A DNA stretch of 33,714 bases, taken from positions 1-33,714 of the IMG/VR virus record IMGVR_UViG_3300032397_000044; one strand, written 5' to 3'. The position numbers were made by a program, and so were the translations under genes. Shown in pieces: positions 20,746-28,141 of this stretch. This stretch comes from a virus. The notes under the pieces were generated by a model. That model worked only from the letters and a program-made list of their open reading frames with translations, did no database searches and was not told where the DNA came from. The number at the start of each line of letters is the position of its first letter. Within the stretch, counting starts at the first letter, position 1.

Positions 20746-21858
20746 TCAGAAGCCCCCCACGTCGGTGCCAGCAGCACCCGCCGGCAGGCGCCCGGCCAGG
20801 ATCGCGTTCGTTCGGCGCAACTCCTCGAGCATCGCCCGCCCGGCAGCCACCTCGCCCTCGGAAATCGCCTGGCCCTGCAACGCCGTCGCCGGCGCAAACA
20901 CCGCGCCCATGGCAAGGTTCGCGGCGCCCTTGTAGTAGGTCTGCAAGCCGGCAAACGCCTGCATGAGCACGCCGGCCGCGTCGGCCGCAGCACCGATCGT
21001 CGCTGCCAGCCCCTCGAACACGGCCGCCAACGACTTCATCTGCTCTTCGTTGGTGGCGAACTTCGCGACTCGGTCCAATAGCGGCACCAGCGCCTCAGAG
21101 GCTCCTGCTACGCCACGCTGAAACCCCGCCAGGACCTCCGGCGCCATCAGGCGGTCCATCACCCGGGCCAGGTCGTCGAATGACCCTGCGACCCCCGTGC
21201 GCACGGCGCCGGACATCGCGGCCCCAAGCCGCTCCCACTTGTCGGAGAGCTCGACTGCGGCCCGTACCTGGTCCCCGCTCATCACGATGCCCATGCGCGC
21301 CGCCTCGCCGGTCAGCTCGCGGTACGCCTTGACGCCGCCGGTCAACATCGGCAGGAGCTTCAGCCCGCCCTTCCCGAACACGTCCTGCGCCAGCGCCGCT
21401 CGGGTCTGCGCGTCGGCCACGCCTGCCAGCGCCTCGGCGGTCATGTCGAACCGCTCCTTGGGGCTCGCCTTCTTCAGCGCCTCGGAAGACACGCCGAGCC
21501 GACCGAACGCCGCCGCCTGGGCCATCGAGCCGTCCTCGCCCTCAAACATGGCGTTCGCCACACCCTTCATGGCGGCCTCCACGTTCTCCAGGCTCGCCCC
21601 GGACAACTGCGCCGCGTGCTTGAGCGCCTGCACCTCGTCGGTCGTCAGTCCGGTACGGTCAGCCGCCTTAGCCACGGCGTCCCCGAACGCCGCCGCTTGC
21701 TTGACCGCGTAGACCCAGCCCGCGAAGCCGGCGGCGCCGATGGCCGCGGTGTACTTGCCGACCTGCCACACGGCGTTGCTGACGCCGCTCAGCGTGGAGT
21801 ACAGCTTCCGCGCGTCGCCGCTGATCTCGAACCCTAAGACTCGCGTCTGTGAGGACAT
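20746..21858 (-). CDS. Tail tape measure protein (short)
   Basis: 370 residues. The N-terminus (DARKLYSTLSGVSNAVWQVGKYTAAIGAAGFAG) and the repeated Ala/Gly-rich helical segments (VAKAADRTGLTTDEVQALKHAAQLSGASLENVEAAMKGV in outline) are the usual tape-measure pattern, with helices placed in the tail lumen. Gene order confirms it: the frameshifted chaperone lies upstream and tail tip genes downstream. At about 1.5 Angstrom per residue the predicted tail would be only about 55 nm, short for a siphovirus. Its start overlaps the end of the chaperone extension by 25 bases. No peptidoglycan hydrolase domain is visible. Confidence 0.85.
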   Translation of the reverse strand: MSSQTRVLGFEISGDARKLYSTLSGVSNAVWQVGKYTAAIGAAGFAGWVYAVKQAAAFGDAVAKAADRTGLTTDEVQALKHAAQLSGASLENVEAAMKGVANAMFEGEDGSMAQAAAFGRLGVSSEALKKASPKERFDMTAEALAGVADAQTRAALAQDVFGKGGLKLLPMLTGGVKAYRELTGEAARMGIVMSGDQVRAAVELSDKWERLGAAMSGAVRTGVAGSFDDLARVMDRLMAPEVLAGFQRGVAGASEALVPLLDRVAKFATNEEQMKSLAAVFEGLAATIGAAADAAGVLMQAFAGLQTYYKGAANLAMGAVFAPATALQGQAISEGEVAAGRAMLEELRRTNAILAGRLPAGAAGTDVGGF

Positions 21859-22627
21859 TCGGTCTCAGCCTTCCAAGCTGCGGTCACTTCTCGGATGCGG
21901 CGGATCCGCTCGGCGGCGTAGGGGTCTGGGCGCCGGCCGCCATCGCCGCCGGCTCGCCGCTGCGCCGCCACCATCGCACTGAGGCGAGCCATCGGAACGG
22001 CGTCCGGGTCCACGCCCAGGCGCGAGCACACAAGGTCGACATCCCCGAGCCAGTCGACGTCGAAGGCGGTTGCCCCGTTTTTTTTTGAGCCGACCCCGCC
22101 TGCGCCAACTGCCCGACCGCGTCCCGCAGGGCGCACGCCAGGACGTTGAGCACGTCCACCGGCGGCGGGTCGCCAAACTCGATGGCAGCGAACGTCAGCG
22201 CCTCCTCGTCGAACGCCGCCCACGTCTCCCGCGCCACGTCGTCGACGCGCTTGAGGTACGCGGTCAGCATCTCCGGCGACCCTGCAGCCAGCGCCTTCTG
22301 AGACTCCAGGATCCGCAACCTCTGATCACAAGCCATCACCTGCCGCAGCGCCCGGGCGTCATGGCAGACGACGTACAGCGCCCGGTAGGCGTCGATCGGT
22401 TGCGCGTCCTCGATCCGCCCGAGCAGTGGCGAGTCGATGGCACGCAGCGCCACGAACGCGCGCCGCCCCACCGGGCGCAGCCAGCCGGACCCGAGTTGAT
22501 ACGGCACGCCAAGCGCCGCCAGCCCCTCGGAGACAGGGGCGGCCGGCTCCGGGACCTCGGCGAGGCGCCGTAGCTCCGGGTCGTTGTCCAGCAGGTACTG
22601 CAGGCGCTTGGCGGTGCCGAACTCCAC
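21834..22627 (-). CDS. Tail assembly chaperone, gpG/gpGT type with -1 frameshift
   Basis: Starts at a GTG (22627) with AGGAGG seven bases upstream. Frame 0 reads 183 natural-looking residues to a run of nine A (22086-22078). Slipping back one base at A_AAA_AAA joins this to an 81-residue extension (NGATAFDVDWLGDVDLVCSRLGV...) ending at 21834, total 264 residues. The extension has the FDVDW and charged helical pattern typical of gpGT tails. Without the shift, frame 0 continues to 21884, but those last 64 residues have Trp/Arg/Ser/Thr-rich shadow-like composition. The position between tail tube and tape measure is where this frameshift is conserved in siphophages. A sequencing error in the homopolymer is the main alternative. 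Confidence 0.75.
22078..22086 (-). other. Slippery A9 run for programmed -1 frameshifting
   Basis: On the coding strand GCT CAA AAA AAA ACG gives a dnaX-like A_AAA_AAA heptamer in frame. Re-reading one base produces AAC GGG GCA and enters the chaperone extension. A GC-rich region follows downstream. It is the longest single-base run I noticed in the window. Confidence 0.65.
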
Positions 22628-22638
22628 GGTGCCACCTC

Positions 22639-22959
22639 CTAGGTGACGTTGAAGTGGCCGGTAAACGCCAGCGTCTCGTAGGCGTCCGACTTCTCCTCGG
22701 TCTCGACCGAGTCGATGGTGTAGGCGACGGTGTTGACCGTGCACGTATCCCCGATGGCCGGCCGCGTGCTGCCGGTGTCCCACTCGGCCGTCGCCGAGAG
22801 CTTCTTGATCTTCTGCTTCAGTGTCTCGCCGTCGATCTTCCCGACGGCGTTGTGACTCTGGACGTACTCGCTCTCCTCGCTCTCCTTGATGCTGGTGAGC
22901 GTGGTCCCGGTCAGGGTGAGCCCCGACTGGGTGCTGACCACTCCGTACCGCTTGGCCAT
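22639..22959 (-). CDS. Tail tube protein (probable)
   Basis: 106 residues, ATG at 22959 with AGAAGGGG upstream. The composition (VVSTQSGLTLTGTTLTSIKESEESEYVQS, then KLSATAEWDTGSTRPAIGDTCTVNTVAYTIDSVETEEKSDAYETLAFTGHF in outline) shows the beta-barrel strand pattern and the ending of short tail tube subunits. It lies between the tail terminator and the chaperone, which is the tube's normal place. It is shorter than lambda gpV, which has an extra domain. Confidence comes from position plus strand pattern. Confidence 0.65.
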   Translation of the reverse strand: MAKRYGVVSTQSGLTLTGTTLTSIKESEESEYVQSHNAVGKIDGETLKQKIKKLSATAEWDTGSTRPAIGDTCTVNTVAYTIDSVETEEKSDAYETLAFTGHFNVT

Positions 22960-22974
22960 GGCGTGACCCCTTCT

Positions 22975-22993
22975 GTGTGCTACTGTTGCGTAC
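22975..22993. promoter_or_regulatory. 19-bp dyad motif, site 1
   Basis: Minus strand GTACGCAACAGTAGCACAC, sharing its first base with the last base of the tail-terminator stop codon. It matches the consensus GTnCGCnACnGTnGCGnAC at 12 of 13 fixed positions. It fills much of the gap before the tail tube gene. Confidence 0.6.
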
Positions 22994-23442
22994 TACGGCG
23001 TGACGCCGTGAACCATCGAACCGCGCGTGATGATCGTGAGCGACATCGTCCGCACCTGCGTCTCCTCGTCGACCCGCGACGGCCCCTCCTGGCGAATGGC
23101 CAGGAGCTTCACGTTGCCCAGGTGCTCCAGGCGCGACAGGATGTCCGTCTGGTTCATCAGGTCGCGGATGCCGCCCATCACCGTGCGTACCGTCTCCCCG
23201 TTCAGGTCGGAGTCCTTCCAGGTCGCGGCCATGATCTCGATGTATGCCTCGTCGTAGCTCTCGGGCGCCCCGAAACGCGGGTCATCGACTGCCGAGCAGT
23301 GCACGAGGATCACCGGGAACGTCCGCGCCGAGGACTGGTCAGCGAACCGCCGCTTTGTGTAGGCCGCAAGGTCGGTCCAGTCGCCGAGCGCATGCAGCCA
23401 GGCGTCCTCGTAGGCCTTCTCCGCGGTGCGCTTGATCGCCAT
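22993..23442 (-). CDS. Tail terminator protein (probable)
   Basis: 149 residues from ATG 23442, which overlaps the previous stop as TGATG (a TTG codon just upstream is less likely). The fold pattern, an N-terminal helix (TAEKAYEDAWLHALGD), central strands (TFPVILVHCSAVDD) and MSLTIITRG near the end, fits the small alpha/beta tail-terminator or gpU-like family. It is placed between tail completion and tail tube genes. A GC hairpin ACGGCGT-G-ACGCCGT lies at its 3' end. Confidence 0.6.
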   Translation of the reverse strand: MAIKRTAEKAYEDAWLHALGDWTDLAAYTKRRFADQSSARTFPVILVHCSAVDDPRFGAPESYDEAYIEIMAATWKDSDLNGETVRTVMGGIRDLMNQTDILSRLEHLGNVKLLAIRQEGPSRVDEETQVRTMSLTIITRGSMVHGVTP

Positions 23443-24032
23443 CAAACAATCCTCCGGCGGCCCCAGGCCCTGACCATCCGCTGCACGTAGCGGTTGAGCT
23501 GAGACTCCAGCATCCGCGCCGCGCCGTGCGTCGCGCGGGCGGAAATGTGCGAGGGCTGCACAAGGTCTACAGAACGCCCGGGCAGGTGCGGCACCGCGCC
23601 CCCCTGGTCAAGCGATGCGATGAATGGCACGGAAGACCACAGCGAGAACGCCGGCCGCTGCGCGTCGGAAGTCCGGTCGGCATACCCGCCGTCCTCTCCA
23701 GACGTAACGGCCGCCGGCACGCCGCCGAGCGCCCGGATCGCCGGCAGCCAGCCGCCCTTGGCGTACCCGCGGTGCGGGATCGGCCGCAGCGACGGCATGC
23801 CGCCATTCCGCCGGTATCTCGGAGACGGCAGGTGCACGTCCTCGCCGTTGACCCGCGCCCACTCGGTATGCGTCGGCGCCAGCGGCGTGTAACGGAGCGC
23901 CAGGTGCGCCCACTGCTTCGCGGTCGCGCGTACCACACTGCGGGAGTCGCGCCTGGTCAGCGTCGACGCCTCGCGGACGAACCCGCGCAGCGCGTTGATG
24001 TCGTGCATGTTCGCTTGGATCTTGACCGGCAT
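23442..24032 (-). CDS. Tail completion protein (HK97 gp10-like, probable)
   Basis: 196 residues, ATG at 24032, one base after the upstream stop (TGACATG). The N-terminus VKIQANMHDINALRGFVREAS and the segment WAHLALRYTPLAP resemble HK97 gp10-type proteins with a helix followed by a buried Tyr-Thr-Pro strand. Long loops rich in Arg and Gly follow. The C-terminus is a helix (AARMLESQLNRYVQRMVRAWG). Gene order between head-tail joining and tail terminator supports the assignment. Confidence 0.62.
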   Translation of the reverse strand: MPVKIQANMHDINALRGFVREASTLTRRDSRSVVRATAKQWAHLALRYTPLAPTHTEWARVNGEDVHLPSPRYRRNGGMPSLRPIPHRGYAKGGWLPAIRALGGVPAAVTSGEDGGYADRTSDAQRPAFSLWSSVPFIASLDQGGAVPHLPGRSVDLVQPSHISARATHGAARMLESQLNRYVQRMVRAWGRRRIV

Positions 24033-24033
24033 G

Positions 24034-24354
24034 TCAGTCCCCGTACTGGTCGCTGAGCAGCAGGCGGTACGTCTTCCCGGTGCTCGACCTCCGGCGGTCC
24101 GCAATCCGGTACGTCACCCCGCCGAGCGTCACCGTCGCGCGCAGCGTCGGGTGCCCGGCCGTGAAGTCGGCCACCAGCACGTCCACGTTAAGCACCCGCA
24201 ACGTCCGAGCGCCCTGCGGCGGGTAGACCGTCTCGACGCTCTCGCCGCCGCGGATGAGGTCGTACGTCGCGCCGCTGTAGGTCAGCGCGTCCGCCTCGAC
24301 GAAGTCGGAGTCCGCGAACAGGTCTGAGGCGATGTCGAAATCACCGGCACCCAT
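24034..24354 (-). CDS. Head-tail joining protein (probable)
   Basis: 106 residues from ATG 24354, which overlaps the glycosyltransferase stop as TAATG; an upstream in-frame start would extend 35 unnatural residues and is rejected. The protein is beta-rich: YSGATYDLIRGGESVETVYPPQGARTLRVLNVDVLVA, then TVTLGGVTYRIADRRRSS and RLLLSDQYGD in outline. Its length and strand layout resemble gpFII-like or head-closure proteins, and the gene precedes tail completion. The assignment is by position and pattern. Confidence 0.58.
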   Translation of the reverse strand: MGAGDFDIASDLFADSDFVEADALTYSGATYDLIRGGESVETVYPPQGARTLRVLNVDVLVADFTAGHPTLRATVTLGGVTYRIADRRRSSTGKTYRLLLSDQYGD

Positions 24355-25826
24355 TATGCGCCCTCCCTGCCGCCGAACCGGTGCTCGCACCGGACGCCGG
24401 CGTGTAGCTTGAGCTCCCAGTTCCGCGCCGTGCAGTCGAGGCTGAAATGCGAGTCCCAACCGGCCGCATACTGGCCGTCAATGAAGTCAAAACGGAACGG
24501 CATGCACTCGTGCACCACGCCGTTGTTGGCCAGGGTGAACCCGCCGGCCAGGAACCCGACGTCCACCAGTCCGTCCGCTGGCAACTCGTCATAAGTCAGG
24601 ATGTTCCGCCACCAGCCCGGGCCGTGCGCGCCGACGATGCGCCCGTTGCCGCTGCGGCTCGCGTAGACGCCCCCTACCGCCGCGACGCGCCGCCGGATGG
24701 GCAGAGACTCGGCCAGGCGCCGGAGGCCGTCCAGGGGCGGCAGAACGTCGTCCTCCAGGAAGACGACCATGTCAGTATCCACGCCGGGCAGGATCTCGTT
24801 GTACAGCCGCGCGACGTGCGCGTGCTTGGCGTATTCCAGAGTCTCATGCGTCGGCCGACGGTTCGACGTCTTGTACCGGATCGCGTGGAACCGGTGGGCC
24901 ACAGCGCCGAGCTCGCGCCGGGCCTGGTCGGCGAAGTCTGGGTTGCCGGAGTTGTCGAGCAGGGCGAGCTCGCACCGCGGCGGAAGGTCCGCAGCACCGA
25001 GCCACTGCAGCCAGCCCGGGAGCATGTCAGACCGGCCAGCCAGGAGTGTCACTATCGCATACGTCCGGTACTGCCACAGATGCGGCCAGTCGCGTGGATC
25101 GGTCGCCTGCGGCTGCGTGTGCCGGTCGCCGACGTGGTCGGTCACCTGGATGGCCACGGCGTTCTTCTTTCCGGTCCACCCGGCCCTGGAGAGCTCCAAT
25201 GCCAACGTCCAGTCGTCATACCGCGTCGTCCGCGGCCAGCCGCCGGCCTCGACGATGGCGGCCCGCCGCCAGCAGGCGGTGCTGCTCACGTAGTTGTGCT
25301 GCCGCAGCTTCCACGGGCTCCACTCGTCCGGCACGTGGTACACCCTGCCGCTGTCTCCGTGCGCGAGGTCGGCGTAGATCACGCCGTCGCGCTCGGTTGC
25401 GTGCCGGATCGCATCGGCGCATCCGGCCAGATACCCGGGCGCCATCACGTCGTCAGCGTCGCAGAAGACCACCCAATCACCGGTGGTCAGGTCGAGCCCG
25501 ACGTCACGCGCCGGGTTCGGGCTGCCCCAGATCCCGCCGAACACCGTCCAACCCTTGCGTGGGGCATGCGCGCACCCGTCCATGACGAGAGCGCGGTCGC
25601 GGGCTGGGTACGTCTGAGCCTCGATAGCGGAGAGGGCGCGCGGGAGGAAGGGCAGGTAGGGGCGGTGGCAGGTGAGTACTACGGATATTCGCGGGTCAGG
25701 CCGTGGGCGCGAAAAGTCCCCACTCCACTTGGCGTCGTAGACGCCAGAGGGTGAGGATCGCGCCAGGCGCAGATGCCCGGCTATCTCTGGTGTGAGACCT
25801 GCGGCCCAATCTGCCCGCCCTGCCAT
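24354..25826 (-). CDS. Bifunctional (two-domain) family 2-type glycosyltransferase
   Basis: 490 residues. Domain 1 (about 45-265) has the GT-A start ISVVLTCHRPYLPFLPRALSAIEAQ, a DADD metal site (123-126) and YDDW (203-206). Domain 2 (about 285-490) has CELALLDNSGNPDFADQARREL and an EDD metal site (358-360) with WDSHF near the C-terminus. GT-A enzymes transfer a sugar from a nucleotide donor; two domains could add two sugars in sequence. The gene is inserted between capsid and head-tail joining genes, where such enzymes are not standard, so virion or cell-surface glycosylation is a plausible role. The acceptor is unknown. Confidence 0.82.
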   Translation of the reverse strand: MAGRADWAAGLTPEIAGHLRLARSSPSGVYDAKWSGDFSRPRPDPRISVVLTCHRPYLPFLPRALSAIEAQTYPARDRALVMDGCAHAPRKGWTVFGGIWGSPNPARDVGLDLTTGDWVVFCDADDVMAPGYLAGCADAIRHATERDGVIYADLAHGDSGRVYHVPDEWSPWKLRQHNYVSSTACWRRAAIVEAGGWPRTTRYDDWTLALELSRAGWTGKKNAVAIQVTDHVGDRHTQPQATDPRDWPHLWQYRTYAIVTLLAGRSDMLPGWLQWLGAADLPPRCELALLDNSGNPDFADQARRELGAVAHRFHAIRYKTSNRRPTHETLEYAKHAHVARLYNEILPGVDTDMVVFLEDDVLPPLDGLRRLAESLPIRRRVAAVGGVYASRSGNGRIVGAHGPGWWRNILTYDELPADGLVDVGFLAGGFTLANNGVVHECMPFRFDFIDGQYAAGWDSHFSLDCTARNWELKLHAGVRCEHRFGGREGA

Positions 25827-25850
25827 CGCGCGCGCCCTCCCCTGCGACGA

Positions 25851-26219
25851 TCACGCCCTGTGCTGGGTGGTGTACTCGATGAACGCGGCGTAGGTCGCCG
25901 TGTGTTTGCCGCTCACGGTGCCGATGATGCGGATGAACTGTTTCAGCGCCTGGCTGTCGAACCGGGTGCTGCGGATCCGCGCCGTCGCCTGGTGGGTGCA
26001 GATTGCCCCGCCGCTCACGTCCGCCCACGAACCACCGAGGCTCGCGTGCTGCAGCTTGAAGGCGCACGCGCCGCCACCGGTGCCCGGGCCGGCGATCACG
26101 TGCACCGCGATCGGCCCGATGGCCGCCGAGACGTCGATGGTCCCGCCGGTGTACGTGCTGTTCCGCGACGCCGGCGCTGCGAGCACCTGCCGCGTCATCC
26201 CGTCGTATGGCCCGATCAT
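25851..26219 (-). CDS. Small beta-sandwich capsid-associated protein
   Basis: 122 residues, ATG with GGAGGC upstream. The sequence has alternating hydrophobic strands (GTIDVSAAIGPIAVHVIAG, ACAFKLQHASLGGSWADVSGG, FIRIIGTVSGKHTATYAAFIEY). This matches small proteins often found after the major capsid gene, which may decorate the capsid or help head-tail connection. No catalytic motif is present. The location after MCP supports a structural role, but the function is unproven. Confidence 0.6.
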   Translation of the reverse strand: MIGPYDGMTRQVLAAPASRNSTYTGGTIDVSAAIGPIAVHVIAGPGTGGGACAFKLQHASLGGSWADVSGGAICTHQATARIRSTRFDSQALKQFIRIIGTVSGKHTATYAAFIEYTTQHRA

Positions 26220-26237
26220 GTCGGCCTCCTATCGTTC

Positions 26238-26268
26238 GCCGGGGCTCCGGCCGTCCGGTAGCCCCGGC
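26238..26268 (-). other. Strong GC hairpin in the gap after the capsid gene
   Basis: The arms GCCGGGGCT (26238-26246) and AGCCCCGGC (26260-26268) pair perfectly over nine bases with a 13-base loop. No U-run follows on either strand, so intrinsic termination is not clear; it could stabilise the capsid mRNA 3' end or attenuate downstream expression. It overlaps the dyad motif by three bases. Confidence 0.65.
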
Positions 26269-26284
26269 CGCTACTGTTGCGGAC
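26266..26284. promoter_or_regulatory. 19-bp dyad motif, site 2
   Basis: Minus strand GTCCGCAACAGTAGCGGCC, starting three bases after the TAA of the capsid gene. It matches 12 of 13 fixed consensus positions and shares the 12-base core CGCAACAGTAGC with site 1. Confidence 0.6.
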
Positions 26285-26287
26285 GGA

Positions 26288-28141
26288 TTACTGAGCGCCG
26301 CTGTCGGTCGAGCACACGAAGCTCGCCGTGTGCCGGATCCCGACGTCGGTGAGCATGTGCATCACCACGCGGACCTGGTGGAACGCGGCGCGGGTGTACG
26401 GATCCACGACCACGTCCAGCCCCTCCCAGTCAGCCAGGATCAGGTCGGCGAAGTTGCCGAAGATGACCTTGTGGCTCAGGCTCTGGTTGGTGACGAGGGC
26501 GCGGTACCCGTTCACGGTGTTGTCGGGGGACCAGAGGAACGCGGCGGTGTTGGTCGCCTGCTCGATCTGCTTCCACTTGCCGCGGACGCTCGGCGACACC
26601 ACGAACGCGATGCTGCCGACGTCGGCGTTGCTCGCGGCCAGCGTGCTCTCGAACAAGCACATGTCCGCCCACGTCGCCGCGCCGCCGAACGTGACGGCCC
26701 CGGCGGTGCACTGCGTGATGATGCCGGACGGCTGCCCGCCAGCGCCGGAACCGGCCAGCGCGGCCAGGTCCTTGGCGATGGCCAGCACGGTCGCGATGTC
26801 CTCGCGCACGAACGCCTCGACGTCCAGGCTGGACTGCGCCAAGAGCTGCTTCGAGAACATCGAAGTGGCGCCGAGCTTGTGGGGGGTCAAGGCGACCTGG
26901 CCCATCCCCTGCGTGCTGTCAGTGGTCTCAGCCACCTCGGCGGTCCAGTACGCCGTCGCCCCGCCGCTCTGGGTCGGGATCGCGACGTCACCCTGCAGCC
27001 CCGACAGGACGCGGGCACCGGCGGCCACGCACACCTGCTTGTTCCGCAGGAGCTCGATCAGCGAGCCGGCCAGGACGTCGGTCCCGACGCTGTACCCGCC
27101 GACGTTGTCGGTCCCGGCGGCCAGCGCGCGGTTGCCCAGGTTCATCGGGACGAAGAAGCCCTCGGGCTGCTTGCCGGTGCGCTTCGCCATCTCGACGCTC
27201 ATCTCGCGCTCCAGGCCGTCCAGCGGCTTCTGCTGCGCGAGCAGGTTCAGCGCACGGCACAGCGAGTACCGCTTCGCGTCCTTCTCCGGGACCTTCAGCG
27301 GCGGCAGCGGGTCGACGGGCTTCAGCCCCTCGGCCAACTTGCGCAGCGCCAGCGCCCGGAACTCGTCCAGGCTTCCACCGGCCTCGACGTGGCGCTTGGC
27401 CTCGTCGCGCATGCCGTGGCGCTCGCCGATGCTCAGGATCTCCATGGCGTCGCGGACGGCGCCCTTCACGTCGATTGCCGGGGCGGCCGGGGCGGCCGGG
27501 GCGGCCGGAACGGGCTCGGGCTTCTGGTTCTCAGTGCTCATCTTCCGCGTCTCCTTCTCGTCTGCTGGTTCGGCGGCCGGCTCCGTGCCGGCATCGCCCA
27601 CAATCTCGACGTCTCCGTGTTCCTGGCCGTCCGCGCGACCGACGCCGACGCTCGCGTCAGCAGGGTCGGCCACAAACGCCAGGTGCACCGGCTCCCACGC
27701 TTCCGCGCGGTAGGTATCGACGCCCTCGGCGTCAGTGCTCTCCAGCCGCATCTTCTGCAGCTTGTAGGCCACCGACACGTTCCGGCGGATGCCGTCCGCG
27801 ATGTCGCGCCGGACTTCCTCGGCCCGTTGGTTCCGACTGAACCGCACGGTCGCCCGACCCTTCCGGTCGGCGCCGATCTCGGCCGCGATCACCACACCGA
27901 TCTGGTCCCCGTCGTGCTCGTCGCGTACGGCTGCGCCGTCCAGGAATCGCGACAGGTTCGCAGCGCCCGGGGAATGGTCCAGGATCTCGTTGCCCCAGTA
28001 CCGGCGAACCGGAGTCTCGGAGCTGAACGAAACGCCCTCAAGGACATGGTCATTGTCGCCGGCCCAGCGCAGCTCAAGGGAGAAACTCCTGGTCTGCGTC
28101 TCGGCCTTGATCTTACGCTTGAGCGCCCGCTGCTGGGACAT
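26288..28141 (-). CDS. Fused HK97-type prohead protease and major capsid protein
   Basis: 617 residues. Residues 1-185 are an HK97-family prohead protease, with candidate catalytic H76 in DEHD and S123 in NVSVAYK. An acidic, Pro/Ala-rich linker follows (175-225), then a helical scaffold-like delta region (about 225-300) and the HK97-fold coat (about 300-617: NVGGYSVGTDVLAGSLIELL, then ...YTRAAFHQVRVVMHMLTDVGIRHTASFV). An in-frame ATG at 27541 with AAGGAG nine bases upstream could start a separate 416-residue scaffold-coat protein, which would solve the stoichiometry problem of fusing an enzyme to every coat subunit. The start overlaps the portal gene by 29 bases. No separate protease gene was seen. 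Confidence 0.86.
   Translation of the reverse strand: MSQQRALKRKIKAETQTRSFSLELRWAGDNDHVLEGVSFSSETPVRRYWGNEILDHSPGAANLSRFLDGAAVRDEHDGDQIGVVIAAEIGADRKGRATVRFSRNQRAEEVRRDIADGIRRNVSVAYKLQKMRLESTDAEGVDTYRAEAWEPVHLAFVADPADASVGVGRADGQEHGDVEIVGDAGTEPAAEPADEKETRKMSTENQKPEPVPAAPAAPAAPAIDVKGAVRDAMEILSIGERHGMRDEAKRHVEAGGSLDEFRALALRKLAEGLKPVDPLPPLKVPEKDAKRYSLCRALNLLAQQKPLDGLEREMSVEMAKRTGKQPEGFFVPMNLGNRALAAGTDNVGGYSVGTDVLAGSLIELLRNKQVCVAAGARVLSGLQGDVAIPTQSGGATAYWTAEVAETTDSTQGMGQVALTPHKLGATSMFSKQLLAQSSLDVEAFVREDIATVLAIAKDLAALAGSGAGGQPSGIITQCTAGAVTFGGAATWADMCLFESTLAASNADVGSIAFVVSPSVRGKWKQIEQATNTAAFLWSPDNTVNGYRALVTNQSLSHKVIFGNFADLILADWEGLDVVVDPYTRAAFHQVRVVMHMLTDVGIRHTASFVCSTDSGAQ

Noticed and set aside
22078-22086. 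T9 run as a transcription terminator
   Set aside because: On the transcribed minus strand it is an A run inside a gene, with no stem; the frameshift reading explains it better.
22426-25754. Two long plus-strand frames opposite tail and glycosyltransferase genes
   Set aside because: Antisense to genes with clear motifs and stop-start coupling; no recognisable domain.
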